Position numbers and translations under genes: made by a program
Notes under the pieces: generated by a model
Database searches by the model: none
What the model was told of the DNA's origin: nothing
Seen by the model: only the letters and a program-made list of their open reading frames with translations
DNA from: Pomphorhynchus laevis
Taxonomy: Eukaryota > Acanthocephala > Palaeacanthocephala > Echinorhynchida > Pomphorhynchidae
Assembly: GCA_012934845.2 (NCBI GenBank)
Contig: WNNJ02000482.1
Span: forward strand, 62,001 to 126,000
Direction: 5' to 3'
DNA length: 64,000 nucleotides
Part shown: positions 12,701-22,532 of the stretch, piece after piece
Numbering within the stretch: the stretch's first letter is position 1
How the letters are laid out: each line of letters starts with the position of its first letter

Positions 12701-15184
12701 GCCGCTATTCTTTTTATGATATTCAAATCAGTACATTTTACTTTTGACCAGCTCTAATTTCGGCAAGTCAGCATTTATTTAAAAAATAATGCAAATATTG
12801 ATAGTTTAGATATTGAATTTATCAAGAAGGAGAGTGAGACCATTCCGCGTGAATTTCTTGTAAAACATGTAAGCCAGACGCGAAAGAATGACGAATGCCG
12901 TTTCGTCATCACAATGACTCATCAGTGCCAGATCCCTCCCACTACTGGATGCAGAGGAGGACTGGCAGACGGCAATCAATGAATGAATCAATGTGAATAA
13001 TGTACTAGAAAATTACTAGTAACATCATAAAGTACTAAATCAGTACTACAGCTTCACCAAAAAGGATCATTAGCAAAAGTACTGGCTAAAGCCAGCGCAG
13101 GTCTCTTTAATATCGGCTAACTTTTATCATGAAGGAGAGTGAGACCATTTCGCGTGAATTTCTTGTAAAACATGTAAGCCAGACGCGAAAGAATGACGAA
13201 TGCACCTACTGGATGCATCTAAATTTAAAACCTAAATTATTTGGATCTAAATTGAATTTAGATCCAAATCTAATCAATGAATGAATCAATGTGAATGATG
13301 TACTAGAAAATTTTCTAGTAACATCATCGAGTACTAAATCAGTACTACAGCTTCACTAAAAAGGATTATTAGCAAAAGCACTGGCAAATGCCAGCGCAGG
13401 TCTCTTTAATATCGGCTAACTTTTATTTAAGGAGAGTGAGACCATTCCGCGTGAATTTCTTGTAAAACATGTAAGCCAGACGCGAAAGAATGACGAATGC
13501 CGTTTCGTCATCCCATTGACTCATCAGTGTCAGATCCCTCCCACTACTGGATGCAGAGGAGGACTGGCAGACGGCAATCAATGAATGAATCAATGTGAAT
13601 GATGTACTAGAAAATTTTCTAGTAACATCATAAAGTACTAAATCAGTACTACAGCTTCACCAAAAAGGATCATTAGCAAAAGCACTGGCAAATGCCAGCG
13701 CAGGTCTCTTTAATATCGGCTAACTTTTATCATGAAGGAAAGTGAGACAATTTCGCGTGAATTTCTTGTAAAACATGTAAGCCAGACGCGAAAGAATGAC
13801 GAATGCCGTTTCGTCATCACAATGACTCATCAGTGCCAGATCATTTTCACTACTGGATGCAGAGGAGGACTGGTACTGCATCCAGTAGATGCAGAGGATG
13901 CACCTACTGGATGCATCTAAATTTAAAACCTAAATTATTTGGATCTAAATTGAATTTAGATCCAAATCTAAATTCAATTAGATATTGATTCTATCAGGTT
14001 GTTGTAAATGGTTCTCTTTCTGATCCTTATCCGGTCAATGTTGAAGTTCCGCAGGGTTCGGTCCTCGGCCCATTGTTATTCTGTATTTTTATTAATGACC
14101 TTCCTTCCATTTTGAATTCACACTCTCTCTTATATGCAGACGACCTAAAAATTTGGCAGGCTATCCGGTCAGATTCGGACACGGTGCTAGTTTAATCGGA
14201 TATCGACAGCATTTCCGACTGGGCTTATATGAATGGTCTGTCACTGAATATATCGAAGTGTGATTGTATGCGTTTACAATCACACAGTCATAGTGTGTAT
14301 CCAACTTATCATCTTGATGATAAGAACATTAAAACAGTAACTCGTCTTAGCGACCTTGGAATAGTAGTTGCGAATGATTTTTCGACTAGTTGGAATACCG
14401 AGTTGGCTTGCTCAAAAGCAAATCGAATGGTTGGGATGATCCGTAGAACTTTTAGTGTGTTGAGTCCAGTTTCATTTAGAGCACTCGCCAACGCATTTGT
14501 GATCAGTCATCTTACCTATGCATCACAATGTTCGTTCCCAAGAACAGTATACGAGAAAAGTAGAATTGAAAATAATCAATTAAGAATCAATATTAATTAT
14601 TAATATTGATTAATTAATATTAAAATTTATTTATAAGAGGTTTAGCGTATTTACTAGCTATTTGAAATAAACTATAAATGCTATAATGTTTTAATTGATG
14701 GTCATACATTCGGTATTTTAAAATGAGTATATATTGTGAGAAAAGCATAGGTACACTTGTAGAGATAAACCACGACCGAACTCTGGTTTAGAATCGCTGC
14801 TTCGATGTTCGTAGCTTTTAAACGGAGCTAAAAACTATAATATTTTTGAATTATTGACTTTTTAATTAATTAATAACTCAGGACTAATCCTCATGAATGA
14901 CTTTCTCGCATTCAAATATTTCCTTGATTATTAAAGCCGTAATATTCAAAATGTGAAAAATTTTATCTTTACACATCGCTGCTCTATTTCAGACAGAATT
15001 TGCAAAATGCCGAAAATTAGGAGGTGTTATGTTTTGGACAATTGATTTGGATGACTTTCGTGGAGATACATATGATAAATTGGGTCGTAAGCATGTTCCA
15101 TATCCGTTGATAAATACTGCTATGAACTCGATCAAAATGCCGGTTATTCCAGAGTTGTGTGATTATTTCAACTATCGGCAGTGA
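3710..15184 (+). CDS. Chitinase (glycoside hydrolase family 18), N-terminal exons not seen
   Basis: GH18 enzymes hydrolyse chitin in cuticle, peritrophic matrix or food and are normally secreted. Six exons join in phase with GT-AG introns: 3710-3868, 3915-4011, 5096-5220, 8572-8695, 11114-11431, 14993-15184 (stop TGA). They encode about 337 residues. Landmarks in order are [10 protein letters not shown], the active-site strand [13 protein letters not shown] (catalytic Glu present; the first Asp of the usual DGxDxDxE is Glu here, and the usual Trp is Phe), [33 protein letters not shown] and [13 protein letters not shown]. The signal peptide and first beta strand lie upstream of 3710 or outside the window. 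No chitin-binding tail or mucin-like linker follows; the protein ends soon after the barrel (DYFNYRQ). Introns 3 and 5 hold ribozyme-bearing repeats. I saw no break in the exons, so the gene may be active. Confidence 0.9.
7020..8250. repeat. Array of hammerhead-bearing repeat (family B), four units plus a fragment
   Basis: A unit of roughly 370-400 bp recurs. Shared landmarks are TGCAGTCATTGTTAC, ATTCTGCACGCTAC, GCTACATTTCAGTATT, CCTACGTTTCACGTTTCGG and TTGGCAATTAGATTTAAT. Three units read on the minus strand (hammerhead regions near 7125-7200, 7528-7600 and 7895-7950). A fourth (8000-8170) is inverted, meeting the third around a near-perfect inverted repeat at 7958-8017. A partial fifth follows at 8205-8250. 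Related copies lie at 28.3-29.0 kb. No protein is encoded, so this is a non-autonomous element or satellite-like repeat. The mover is unknown. Confidence 0.75.
8086..8131 (+). ncRNA. Type I hammerhead ribozyme, intact core
   Basis: Helix I pairs CAGTAG (8086-8091) with CTGCTG (8126-8131), six pairs with one U-G. The first core strand is CTGAAGA (8092-8098; position 7 is free in hammerheads). Helix II is a short stem (GGT with ACT, 8099-8112). The second core strand is GAAA (8113-8116). Helix III is three pairs with a TAC loop. The cleavage triplet is GTA, so self-cleavage is expected between 8125 and 8126. All invariant nucleotides are present and correctly ordered. Five relatives in the window keep the same layout but have lost one or more core bases. 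The weak point is helix II, which has only three pairs including a G-U. Confidence 0.75.
9380..9500. repeat. AT-rich palindromic stretch
   Basis: Alternating ATAATATTAT-type runs make several overlapping short palindromes within chitinase intron 4. There is no coding signal. The surrounding intron (8696-11113) otherwise shows no gene or recognisable element. Confidence 0.6.
12875..12939 (-). ncRNA. Hammerhead-like core in tandem-repeat unit 1
   Basis: Read on the minus strand: CTGATGA (12925-12919), a five-pair helix II (GTCAT/ATGAC, loop TGTG), GAAA (12904-12901), a three-pair helix III (ACG/CGT) and GTC (12892-12890). That is the hammerhead core in correct order. Helix I is the problem. 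The bases touching the core do not pair, but GGAGGGAT pairs with ATTCTTTC (8 pairs, some G-U) if six bases, CTGGCA, are left unpaired before CTGATGA. It may be a variant, a decayed ribozyme or coincidence. The same core recurs in units 3 and 4. Confidence 0.45.
13477..13541 (-). ncRNA. Hammerhead-like core in tandem-repeat unit 3
   Basis: The layout matches unit 1: CTGATGA at 13527-13521, GAAA at 13506-13503 and GTC at 13494-13492, with the same six-base spacer before the core. Helix II changes to GTCA/ATGAC-type pairing with a different loop (AATGGG region), so the stem ends are kept while the loop varies. Confidence 0.4.
13783..13847 (-). ncRNA. Hammerhead-like core in tandem-repeat unit 4
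   Basis: CTGATGA (13833-13827), the GTCAT/ATGAC helix II, GAAA, helix III and GTC (13800-13798) are all kept. The possible helix I partner differs from units 1 and 3 (AAAATGAT instead of GGAGGGAT), which weakens helix I in this copy. Unit 2 lacks the module entirely. Confidence 0.35.
13996..14575 (+). mobile_element. LINE RT fragment inside chitinase intron 5
   Basis: The translation shows [19 protein letters not shown] (motif B), [10 protein letters not shown] (motif C, YADD), SKCDCMRL, then [11 protein letters not shown] and [16 protein letters not shown]. The palm and thumb order matches the LINE at 43.5-45.0 kb and the copy at 54.5-57.9 kb, so they are one family. It is truncated at both ends, with one in-frame stop after the YADD region. 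It has the same orientation as the host gene. Confidence 0.8.
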
Positions 15185-16141
15185 TTCACTCTATTAAAAT
15201 TGTTTTCATATGTTAACATATCCGTCGTATTTACTCGAAATAACCAGTTTACACTTTTTATTTATTATAAAATACAATTTCTAAATCGTAAAATGCTGCA
15301 ATACCAAATCGTTAAAATGGTCTTGAATGAATTATCTTATATTTATTTAATATTCCCTCGATATCATTAAGATTACATGAAAACGTTAAATATAATTAAT
15401 TATAAATAATAAATTAATTAATTATTTAATAAATAATAAATTTATTAATAAAATTATTAATTATTAAAAATATAAAAAAATTGTTAGAAACAGGATTAGC
15501 GCAATAAAGAACGAATTATATGTGATAAAATGCTAATTATAAGTAACAATAACTTGATGTATTATTAATAAATTGAGATTTAAATCAATTCGAATAACAG
15601 TTATGATTTCTACAATATTTTAATTAAATAATAATATTTGCGGCGAAATCACTAAAATTACTAAAATAGGTTATGTATCTAAAAACTAATTAAATGTTAA
15701 TTTTCGTCAATATGCTTTATCAATTTTCCAGCGAAGAAGGAAACATGCTTTATCAATTTTTATTCTTAGGCTGCCGGTGGTAATTTTGTTATTTATAACA
15801 TTGAAAAGTAACTTTTTATTAAATTTAAAAATAGAGGCAAGTATATAAATAAAGTCAATTATTCGTTTTTTATAAAAGCAGCAGAAGATTGTGCATTTTA
15901 TGTTCTATGAACTGAACTTTAAAAGTGAACAGAAACAGTAAAAAACATTTAAAGTTTAAACAATGTGCTCATTATGAACGCCAGTTATCCCAATTGCAGA
16001 AATCATCATAAATTATCTTTAACCAAACGGTCATCTTACAGTCACTTTGCATGAAACATCCAGCTTGCTCACAATTAAAAAGCTATTAAAAATAACATTT
16101 TTTAAATGAACTACACACCTTAAAAACATGTTCATGTTTGT
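15185..16141. other. Intergenic region between convergent chitinase and RAD51
   Basis: The two host genes end towards each other here. The sequence is AT-rich and holds possible polyadenylation signals for chitinase (for example AATAAA at 15503). I see no further gene or element. Confidence 0.5.
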
Positions 16142-16147
16142 TTTATT
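16142..16147 (-). promoter_or_regulatory. Probable RAD51 polyadenylation signal
   Basis: AATAAA on the minus strand, about 75 bases after the RAD51 stop codon, which is the usual distance for an animal gene with a short 3' UTR. Confidence 0.55.
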
Positions 16148-16221
16148 CAAAGATATACATGAACGTGCAGCAAACAACGTATAAGCCAAATTTGCATAAC
16201 GAAATTTCTTAGGGTCTCGAA

Positions 16222-18975
16222 TTAATCATTGGCATCGTGGATACCATCTTTGCCTATTGCAAACATAGCTTCAGCTTCTGGTAGACAGGGGCTGTCATAA
16301 ATTTTACATATTCTATTTTCTCCCTTTCCTTTACGTAAATACAACCGCGTAGTAGAAGCGTGGGCCATTATATTACCGCCAATTGGCTTTTTAGTGTCGC
16401 CACCGAACATTGCAGCTGCACCGTCAACTTGAGCGACAACTTGGTTAGTAATGACTATAGCCACACCAAACTGAACAGAAAGAAACAAAATTAGCACGAT
16501 AGCAAATAAAAATCGTTAAAAAAACCTCATCTGCAATCCTCATTAGAGCACGAAGAAATTTTGCAAGATGCATTTGCCGGGCACTTAGTTCACCACGGCC
16601 AGAATAGTCGGTACGGTAAAGAGACGTAGCACTGTCAATTATCAATAATGCATATCTAAACTTTGAATGACAGAATTGTGTAATAAATTGTGTAATTATT
16701 GTGTAATTTATTTAAAATTAAAAATTATCTATTCCTTGTTTGGATTGCTGATTAAAGCTCGGATGGTAATTAGGATACTACAAAGGAGAATTTACCACAG
16801 TGGTTGATAAACATTATCAACATATGAAACTGTGTTCAATGTTAGAAACCACTTTCTCATATATTAACCAAATATATTTAATAATTAATATTAATTTTAT
16901 TAATTTTAATATTAATATATTACTTATATTCCGTGACAACAACGATCGAGTAAACTTCGACTTGCTTCACGCTTCGAATCCAATGATGAGCTCACAAACT
17001 GAGCTTCGCTTGCAACATTATTCCTGGTATTTGTAAAGGATACGTAACGCAAAGGGCAGACAAATTGTTGTGCCATATCAACTGTTCTAAAAGAGCTAGT
17101 GTATCTAACTAGCTGCGTCATCACGTGAGGTCTAATGACGTTTATGCTGATTTCTGAGCATAAATTTTGTCTTTATTTTATTGCTCAATAAGAATAATTA
17201 ATAAATAATAAATTAATAATTAAATAAGTGGAATTCGATTTTAATTTAAAAACGTTACAACGTCTCGACGGTACTTTCGTTATCGTCAGGTACATCAACA
17301 AAACTACCAAAGCGGGCCCATATATATCCAGTTTGGCCTATATATACCTTATTACTTTCTAAACAATTTATCATGTTAGCAACACTATCTTTATTAAATA
17401 GCGGCTTTTGCTTGAAAATGCAGTTTTGGGAGTCTACGGTTGTAAGTGGAAACCTTGTGCTCAAAACAATTAAAATTAATAAATGTTTGTGGACGTGATT
17501 TATTAATATCACCCAAGGAAGGTAAACCTAAAAGTTATGTGGTGAGGAGGGTTATTATTCTGGGAAAGAGTGAAAAAAAAATATTTTTTTCTCTTTTTCG
17601 ATAATGGCTTCTATCATCACCTGGAAATATTAGTACATATAAGTATATAATATTAGTATATATATAAGTATATTAGCATAAAAATTAAGTATTAATTATT
17701 ACCGAAAATTATGTTAAAATTAAATTATAATTATAATTAACAATAGAAAGTAAGTTATGTTGTTTATTATCAAACTAAGAGATCTACGAGCTTCGCGGTG
17801 TCGACTAATTATCCGTTAATATAACCATAGACTATGATAAAATTATAATTAATAGATTATATTTAAAGTTGATATTAACTTATTAATACTAAAATTAAAT
17901 ATATTGTGCCGACTATATTAATAGTCGATTAATCAATGAACTAATCGTAATATTTTATAGTAATTAAAACTGATACGAAACAATATGTTTGACTGCTTAA
18001 AATTGGTCAATATTCTAAAATAAAATCTTTGAAGAATAACAAATACTTTTTAAACTGTGAAAATATTAAAAAGTTTTACAACCAGGAAAACACTATTTAT
18101 TGCATTCATTTAATTCAACTTTATTGTATCGAATTTATTATAACGGACACGCCAGTCTTTGACGCTGGTAAAATTGTTTAAAACATATGTTTGAGCACAA
18201 ATACATGTTGATCGTAAAAAAAACTTTAAAATTGGCAAACATATTGATTACCTTGAATCACACATCATTGATGATGCCATAATAAGAAGTTGTTGCTGGT
18301 GATCGGTATTGTAGGCTCTGGCGTAAGCAATATTGTCGAGAACATCCGGTCCTGATAATGAAAGCCTATTTTAAAACATAATTTAGCAAAAGCCCATGCA
18401 TAAGTTTATCGTTACTTTTCGGCAATGGCTAGTAGTCTTTCAGGGCGAAAAGTATTTTCAGTATCAATATAAATGGCTTTGCCTTCGCCACCACCCATAT
18501 CAACCGGGAGTTGACAAGTTACTGCCAGCATATGACAAATCTGTGTCTTCCCTGTTCTAAATTCCCCAAATATTTCAGTAACAGAGCCTGTTTCAATTCC
18601 ACCCCCGAGTAGACGATCCAATTCTTTACAACCAGTGGTAAGTTGGATCATATCAGCTCGACGACGATGAACTTCTGTAGCTGTTGTAAATCCCATCGGT
18701 ACAAGCTTGCATGCTTCATTTTGGATTTTTTCAGCCTTTGCCTCACTGATACCTTTTATACTTAAAAGAGATTTGCGTGGAGTAAATGCAATCGATTCAA
18801 TAGTGTGAAAGCCTGCCTCCTCCATTTTCTTCAGATCATTCGTTGCAATTCCAAACTGAGCAAGCTTTGCTATTAGTAAAGGTCCACACTGATCGTCTAA
18901 CGTAGTATCACCGCCAACAGTAGTGTCGATTTCTGCTATTGTATCGTCTAACTTAGCTCGTTGTTTAGTTGCCAT
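16222..18975 (-). CDS. RAD51: DNA repair recombinase RAD51, complete, four exons
   Basis: RAD51 forms ATP-dependent filaments on single-stranded DNA and drives strand exchange in homologous recombination in the nucleus. Exons on the minus strand are 18975-18416, 18365-18252, 16655-16526 and 16470-16222. All introns are GT-AG and the frame closes at 350 codons plus stop, close to the usual ~340. The N-terminal domain has a helix-hairpin-helix ([15 protein letters not shown], residues ~70-84). FTTA (96-99) is the subunit-interface motif. GEFRTGKT (137-144) is Walker A, and [10 protein letters not shown] near residue 228 is Walker [21 protein letters not shown] and the [12 protein letters not shown] loop region follow. 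[20 protein letters not shown] and [13 protein letters not shown] mark RAD51 rather than DMC1 or a bacterial RecA. No break was seen. A start at 18975 fits, though TTAG just before it leaves a 5' UTR intron possible. Confidence 0.95.
17255..17512 (-). CDS. Unassigned open frame in RAD51 intron 2
   Basis: An 85-codon frame lies inside the 1.6-kb intron between RAD51 exons 2 and 3. Its second half ([20 protein letters not shown], then [16 protein letters not shown] and stop) has varied, non-AT-driven composition, unlike random intron translation. A second short frame on the same strand (16924-17124, [20 protein letters not shown]) is also compositionally protein-like. I recognise neither. They could be exons of a nested gene, a processed fragment or chance. 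Confidence 0.25.
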   Translation of the reverse strand: MILINHVHKHLLILIVLSTRFPLTTVDSQNCIFKQKPLFNKDSVANMINCLESNKVYIGQTGYIWARFGSFVDVPDDNESTVETL

Positions 18976-18978
18976 CTA

Positions 18979-19070
18979 ATAACGTATTTGTTTCATTCAA
19001 TTCCTGATACGAAATAAATTTAAAATAACGTATTTGTTTCATTCAATTCCTGATACGAAATAAATTTAAA
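18979..19070. repeat. 46-bp direct duplication just upstream of RAD51
   Basis: A block starting ATAACGTATTTGTTTCATTC occurs at 18979 and again at 19025, immediately 5' of the RAD51 start codon. It is a simple tandem duplication that may fall in the promoter or 5' UTR. No effect can be read from sequence alone. Confidence 0.85.
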
Positions 19071-19339
19071 TATTAATTTAAAATATAATCTTTAAACTAC
19101 AAAGTATTAGTTGCAATACAAAGAATATTGTTAAGAATATTTTTTGATTCATCAAATTGAAATTTTGGATCAACATCGGCCCTTTAAGAAAATATTTAAT
19201 TTTTGTTTGTAAAAATTATATCAATTTAGATTATACATATTAAAGTAAAATTAAAATATTTATCAAAATGCAGATATAACGATTCAATTTTTTATATCGC
19301 AGTAAAGTTGTATCACTGCCGGCATATTTGACCTCAATC

Positions 19340-20225
19340 GCAGGCACGTCGGTTCTTGTAATGGTATTATGGGACCAAACCTTTAAGCAATCAGCGAAGA
19401 ATTTCTGCTCAAATTTCCAAAATGGCGTGCGCAATTGGGTGGCTGTGTGCGCGGAAGAGTTGCTAACGGAGAAACATAAACAAGAACGTTGGTCTCGTCC
19501 AATGCACATGATCGCTAGTAGTTCACTCTTGTTGGAAGCCGATTCTGCAAAATGTCGAGCTAGACTGCTCGTAGCGGTAGGCATGAACTCTGGAGATTTC
19601 CTGACGGCACTTTCAACCTCAGCGGGTGGCACCAGATTGGGCGACATATCCTTCACAATCGCCGTGGCCCTACGACTCGGCATTAAATTTAGCGGGATAT
19701 TCACATCTGGATGTGGAAATACCAGCAACGCATCGGTCTTGCACGGTCGGGACTGTCGAAACAGCAAATCCCGGCACACTCGACACTCCGAGTTGAACCA
19801 CATAATTCGAATAGCTTTGTCTTCAGCAGGGATACCTTCTCGACGAGAGCCGTTCGGATTGTGTCGCAGCGATGGCAAGCGACCGGTTGGAGGAAATTCG
19901 GTTTTTTGGAAGAACGGTAAAATACTAATTTAAGACGCTATTTGCATAAACCTTCTAACGGCGAGTTACGAGGATTAAGCAGTCATTCGAACCGGTAAGG
20001 TAGCCGCTTTGACAGAATGCAAGAAGGGAAAGTACAACGAGATCGATAATAGGATCTATACATTCGATTCTGAGCTGTTGAGTCATTGGGTGTTAAGGAC
20101 AAGGAAACTTCGTATTTTATCGAAGAGATCGAAAATAATATGTCCAGGACCATAGGTAAAATTCGATTAACGGCCTTCCTCAGGTAGCGATTAAACGTTG
20201 CGGTTCAGCGAGGAAATGCTGCTTG
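19340..20225 (+). mobile_element. LINE 3' region with restriction-like-endonuclease-type module (family R), copy 1
   Basis: The plus-strand reading gives HGRDCRNSKSRHTRHSELNH, then ALSSAGIPSRREPFGLCRSD and GKRP, and after frame changes a W/D-A-x-C-like segment, EEIENNMSRTIGKIR and VAVQRGNAACIL. The Cys/His cluster, the DGKRPDG core and the RGNAA end match the other family-R copies here (39.3-41.0, 52.9-54.4 and 63.7-64.0 kb). I infer a zinc knuckle plus PD-(D/E)XK-type endonuclease behind the RT, as in R2-like LINEs. This copy lacks the RT, reads PVGG where others read PDG, and has several stops, so it is dead. The minus-strand frame over the same interval is a shadow. Confidence 0.65.
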
Positions 20226-20440
20226 TATACTCGAGAGCCTAAGCGATCAATCGGTCTCCGATCATCCCTCGTCGCCGCCCCACTCGCTTGGAATCAACTC
20301 CCTCTCGACGTCCGCCGCGCTCCCTCCTTTATCACATTCAAACACCTCCTCAGTTCACACCTTATCGACACATGATTTACATTTTTGTTTTGTTGTGATC
20401 ATGTAAGCGTGCGCTGGCACTCATTTGCCACGTTAAAATA
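20170..20440 (+). repeat. Chimeric LINE 3'-end repeat, copy 1
   Basis: The family-R C-terminus (VAVQRGNAACIL) is joined directly to a CR1/L2-like ORF2 C-terminus in another frame (SLVAAPLAWNQLPLD, then FITFKHLLSSHLIDT and stop). The same junction occurs at 52540-52678 and 59698-59905. The end here runs into a poly-T-like tract. Identical junctions indicate the fusion was copied as one unit. Confidence 0.75.
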
Positions 20441-20810
20441 AATCTTTTTTTTTATTTTTTCATTTTTTACCGACCTTTCGAAGGATGAAAATGCCTCAGT
20501 ATTGAAGACTACAATCATAATGTTTTTTATTCAAAACTATTATTTAATAAAAAAATTGAGATTTCAACCTTCTTTGAGTAATAAAAATTCAAAACGCACA
20601 TGTAATAACTTTGGATGATAATAATAAAAGGAGTGATAATAATAAAAAGTTATAGAAGTAATAACTTCTATAACTTTTGGATGTTCAAATAAAAATAGTA
20701 AGTAATAGTAAAACAATAAAATAAAAATAGCAGCTTAAAAATTATAGGTTTGAACGAGCTCAGAGGAATGAATCTCGTAAGATTATTTCCAGTGTAATAT
20801 TATATTACCT

Positions 20811-21020
20811 TAAAATTAAAAATTTAAATTTAAAATAGAAGTCAACTTTTATGAATTGACTAATAAATAGCATACGACGTATCAGAATAAGAATTAGACG
20901 TATGAGGAACTGTTATGTTATCAGGTTTCGGTCCATATTTATCGACCCGACATAGCGGCGTGGCAAAATACATGCTAATGACGTATTTCCTTTGATGAAA
21001 TTTGATTATCTAGTGCGTTA
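20811..21020 (-). mobile_element. PLE 3'-tail fragment
   Basis: This carries the tail landmarks in reverse (GACTAATAAATAGCA, AACTGTTATGTTATCAGGTTT, AATACATGCTAATGACG) without any RT. Pairing in the pseudoknot region is degraded. It stops exactly where the MULE begins, so the MULE probably inserted here, though the matching right-hand PLE piece is not found beyond it. Confidence 0.7.
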
Positions 21021-22532
21021 GGACCATTTTTCACATTATGTGAAAAATGGTCTTTTTTCACATTATGTGAAAAATGGTCCTTTTTTCACATATGAAAAAC
21101 AGGGGTAAAAAAATTAAATAAAATTTTTATTAGTCAAGTTTCCAATGAAAATTCAGAGCAATATGCTTGAGATAATCTATACTTGGAAGCAACTTGTAGG
21201 AAGCCAAAAGGGATTTCACGGGATCTTCGGGTATTTTTATATCTTCATGAAGAAGTAGTAAAATCTTGTTATCCACGATTAACTGTTCATTTTTTAGTTC
21301 ATTTAGAATTGGAATTATAGAACTCTGTTTACTATCAATCAAGCTATTTAGATGCCTATGGTAACCTTCAAGAGAGTTGGTGGTTCTGGGAATATTCATC
21401 TCTGTTATCTCGTAAACATTCCAAAATGATATCTTTTTGTTACAAGTTTCATTCGATAGATATTCACCCTGAAACCATTCAAAAAGCATTAAAACATCCA
21501 AAGATCTTTCTTCGATTATATAATTCTTTAACCTTGCAGCCACAATAAACACGTCAGACGGCGGGACAAAGGATAATGCAAGTATCATCTTAACTAGAAG
21601 CTTTGTTTGAGGATTATTGATGAACTCCTTAGAAAAATTCAACATCTGAACTCTTCGCCAAACAATTTGACCAAGATGAAAGTTACATCCATATAATGTA
21701 GAATTATCGAAATGAGAATGTAAGGAGTTATAACTTGCCAATTTAAAATCGATAATGATAAATTTCTGACTACTAGTAACCTTTGGGTAGTTTGTTTTTA
21801 TCCAACCAAATATTTTGTCATACGATTCCTCTCTTCTATTTTTCATGAAACAGTACATCACAGGCAAAAACGTTCCCCTAACCTTTATCTGAATAGTAAA
21901 TAACTGTTCAAATGTTGAAGGGGCTGTCTTAAATGTTCCATCGCAAAGTAGAATGTTTGATATTTCAAGATGAGAGATGTTTGCTTCAGTTGTAAAGATT
22001 ACGACCCTATCCTTATCTTTAACTCCACTATCAAAAAATAAAAACTTCTTATTATCTGTAGTAGTTTGGAGCTCCAAAGGAATGTCGTAATCTTTTACTG
22101 TTGTAAAGTTGTTTTTCCTTCTTTCATCTGTTACATAGCTATTAAGTTTCTTCAAATTTAGAGGAACCTTTATAGTTTGATTATCCTTTATAACATTTAG
22201 GACTACACTCCTCGATTATTCGTTTGAATTCAAAGCCCTGGTCCTTATTTTTTCTTTGAGAAGTGTTCGATGATATTTAACTTCATCTCTTAGATGGTTA
22301 TGAACACCTACTACATCCCACAATACATTCCCAATATCCGTCTTCAATATTGAGTTACACCCTCGCTTATTGCAGCGCCAATGCTTCTTGCCCAACTCGG
22401 TCTTTGTGTAATTGTAGAAATAGCCTTCATAAGCTATTTTATCACCTCCTCCAGTGAGATTTATTTTCATTTTAGGGGTAAAAAATTTATGTGAAAAAAG
22501 GACCATTTTTCACATAATGTGAAAAATGGACC
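21021..22532 (-). mobile_element. MULE-type DNA transposon
   Basis: The element is bounded by ~38-bp terminal inverted repeats (21021-21058 and 22495-22532). Each contains a near-perfect palindrome (CCATTTTTCACAT and its complement), and the left one carries a second partial copy (21053-21080). It encodes one transposase. No 9-bp target duplication can be matched at the two ends, so the flanks have changed or one terminus is misjudged. Confidence 0.8.
21130..22506 (-). pseudogene. MULE transposase with N-terminal FLYWCH zinc finger
   Basis: This would cut and paste its own element. The N-terminal part (22506-22216) has a FLYWCH finger: GGGDKIAYEGYFYNY, then WRC-x4-C and HNH. After one in-frame TAA (22218-22216) the same frame continues with the MULE domain: LLCDGTFKTAPSTFEQLFTI (first Asp), the second Asp in IIDFKLASYNSL, GCNFHLGQIVWRRV (C-x2-H) and TNSLEGYHRHLN near the end. 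Apart from that single stop the frame is open, so the copy is recently inactivated, or is read through. Met at 22506 lies inside the terminal repeat; the Met 12 codons later is an equally good start. Confidence 0.85.

Larger units (their letters stand above)
12826..13990. repeat. Tandem repeat of about 300 bp, nearly four units
   Basis: Units begin near 12827, 13132, 13429 and 13735, giving periods of 305, 297 and 306 bp. Each starts with a GAGAGTGAGAC(C/A)A-type motif followed by GCGTGAATTTCTTGTAAAAC. Unit 2 and the end of unit 4 carry an alternative segment (CACCTACTGGATGCATC and an inverted ATTTGGATCTAAATT/AATTTAGATCCAAAT) in place of part of the sequence. The array sits in chitinase intron 5. 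The short open frames in it differ between units and are not believed to be genes. Confidence 0.9.

Noticed and set aside
13732-13988. Short open frames in the tandem repeat
   Set aside because: They differ between units and overlap the structured minus-strand module, and one runs through an inverted repeat. No conserved protein.
12826-13990. CRISPR-like array
   Set aside because: Units are ~300 bp and differ by segment replacement, with no short repeat and spacer pattern, in a eukaryotic intron.
16222-18975. DMC1 instead of RAD51
   Set aside because: [20 protein letters not shown] and the [12 protein letters not shown] and [13 protein letters not shown] wording fit RAD51, and no meiosis-specific DMC1 signature was seen.
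19240-19878. Long minus-strand open frame of 212 codons
   Set aside because: The plus strand over the same interval reads as the Cys/His and endonuclease region of the family-R LINE, which matches other copies. The minus frame matches nothing and is a shadow.
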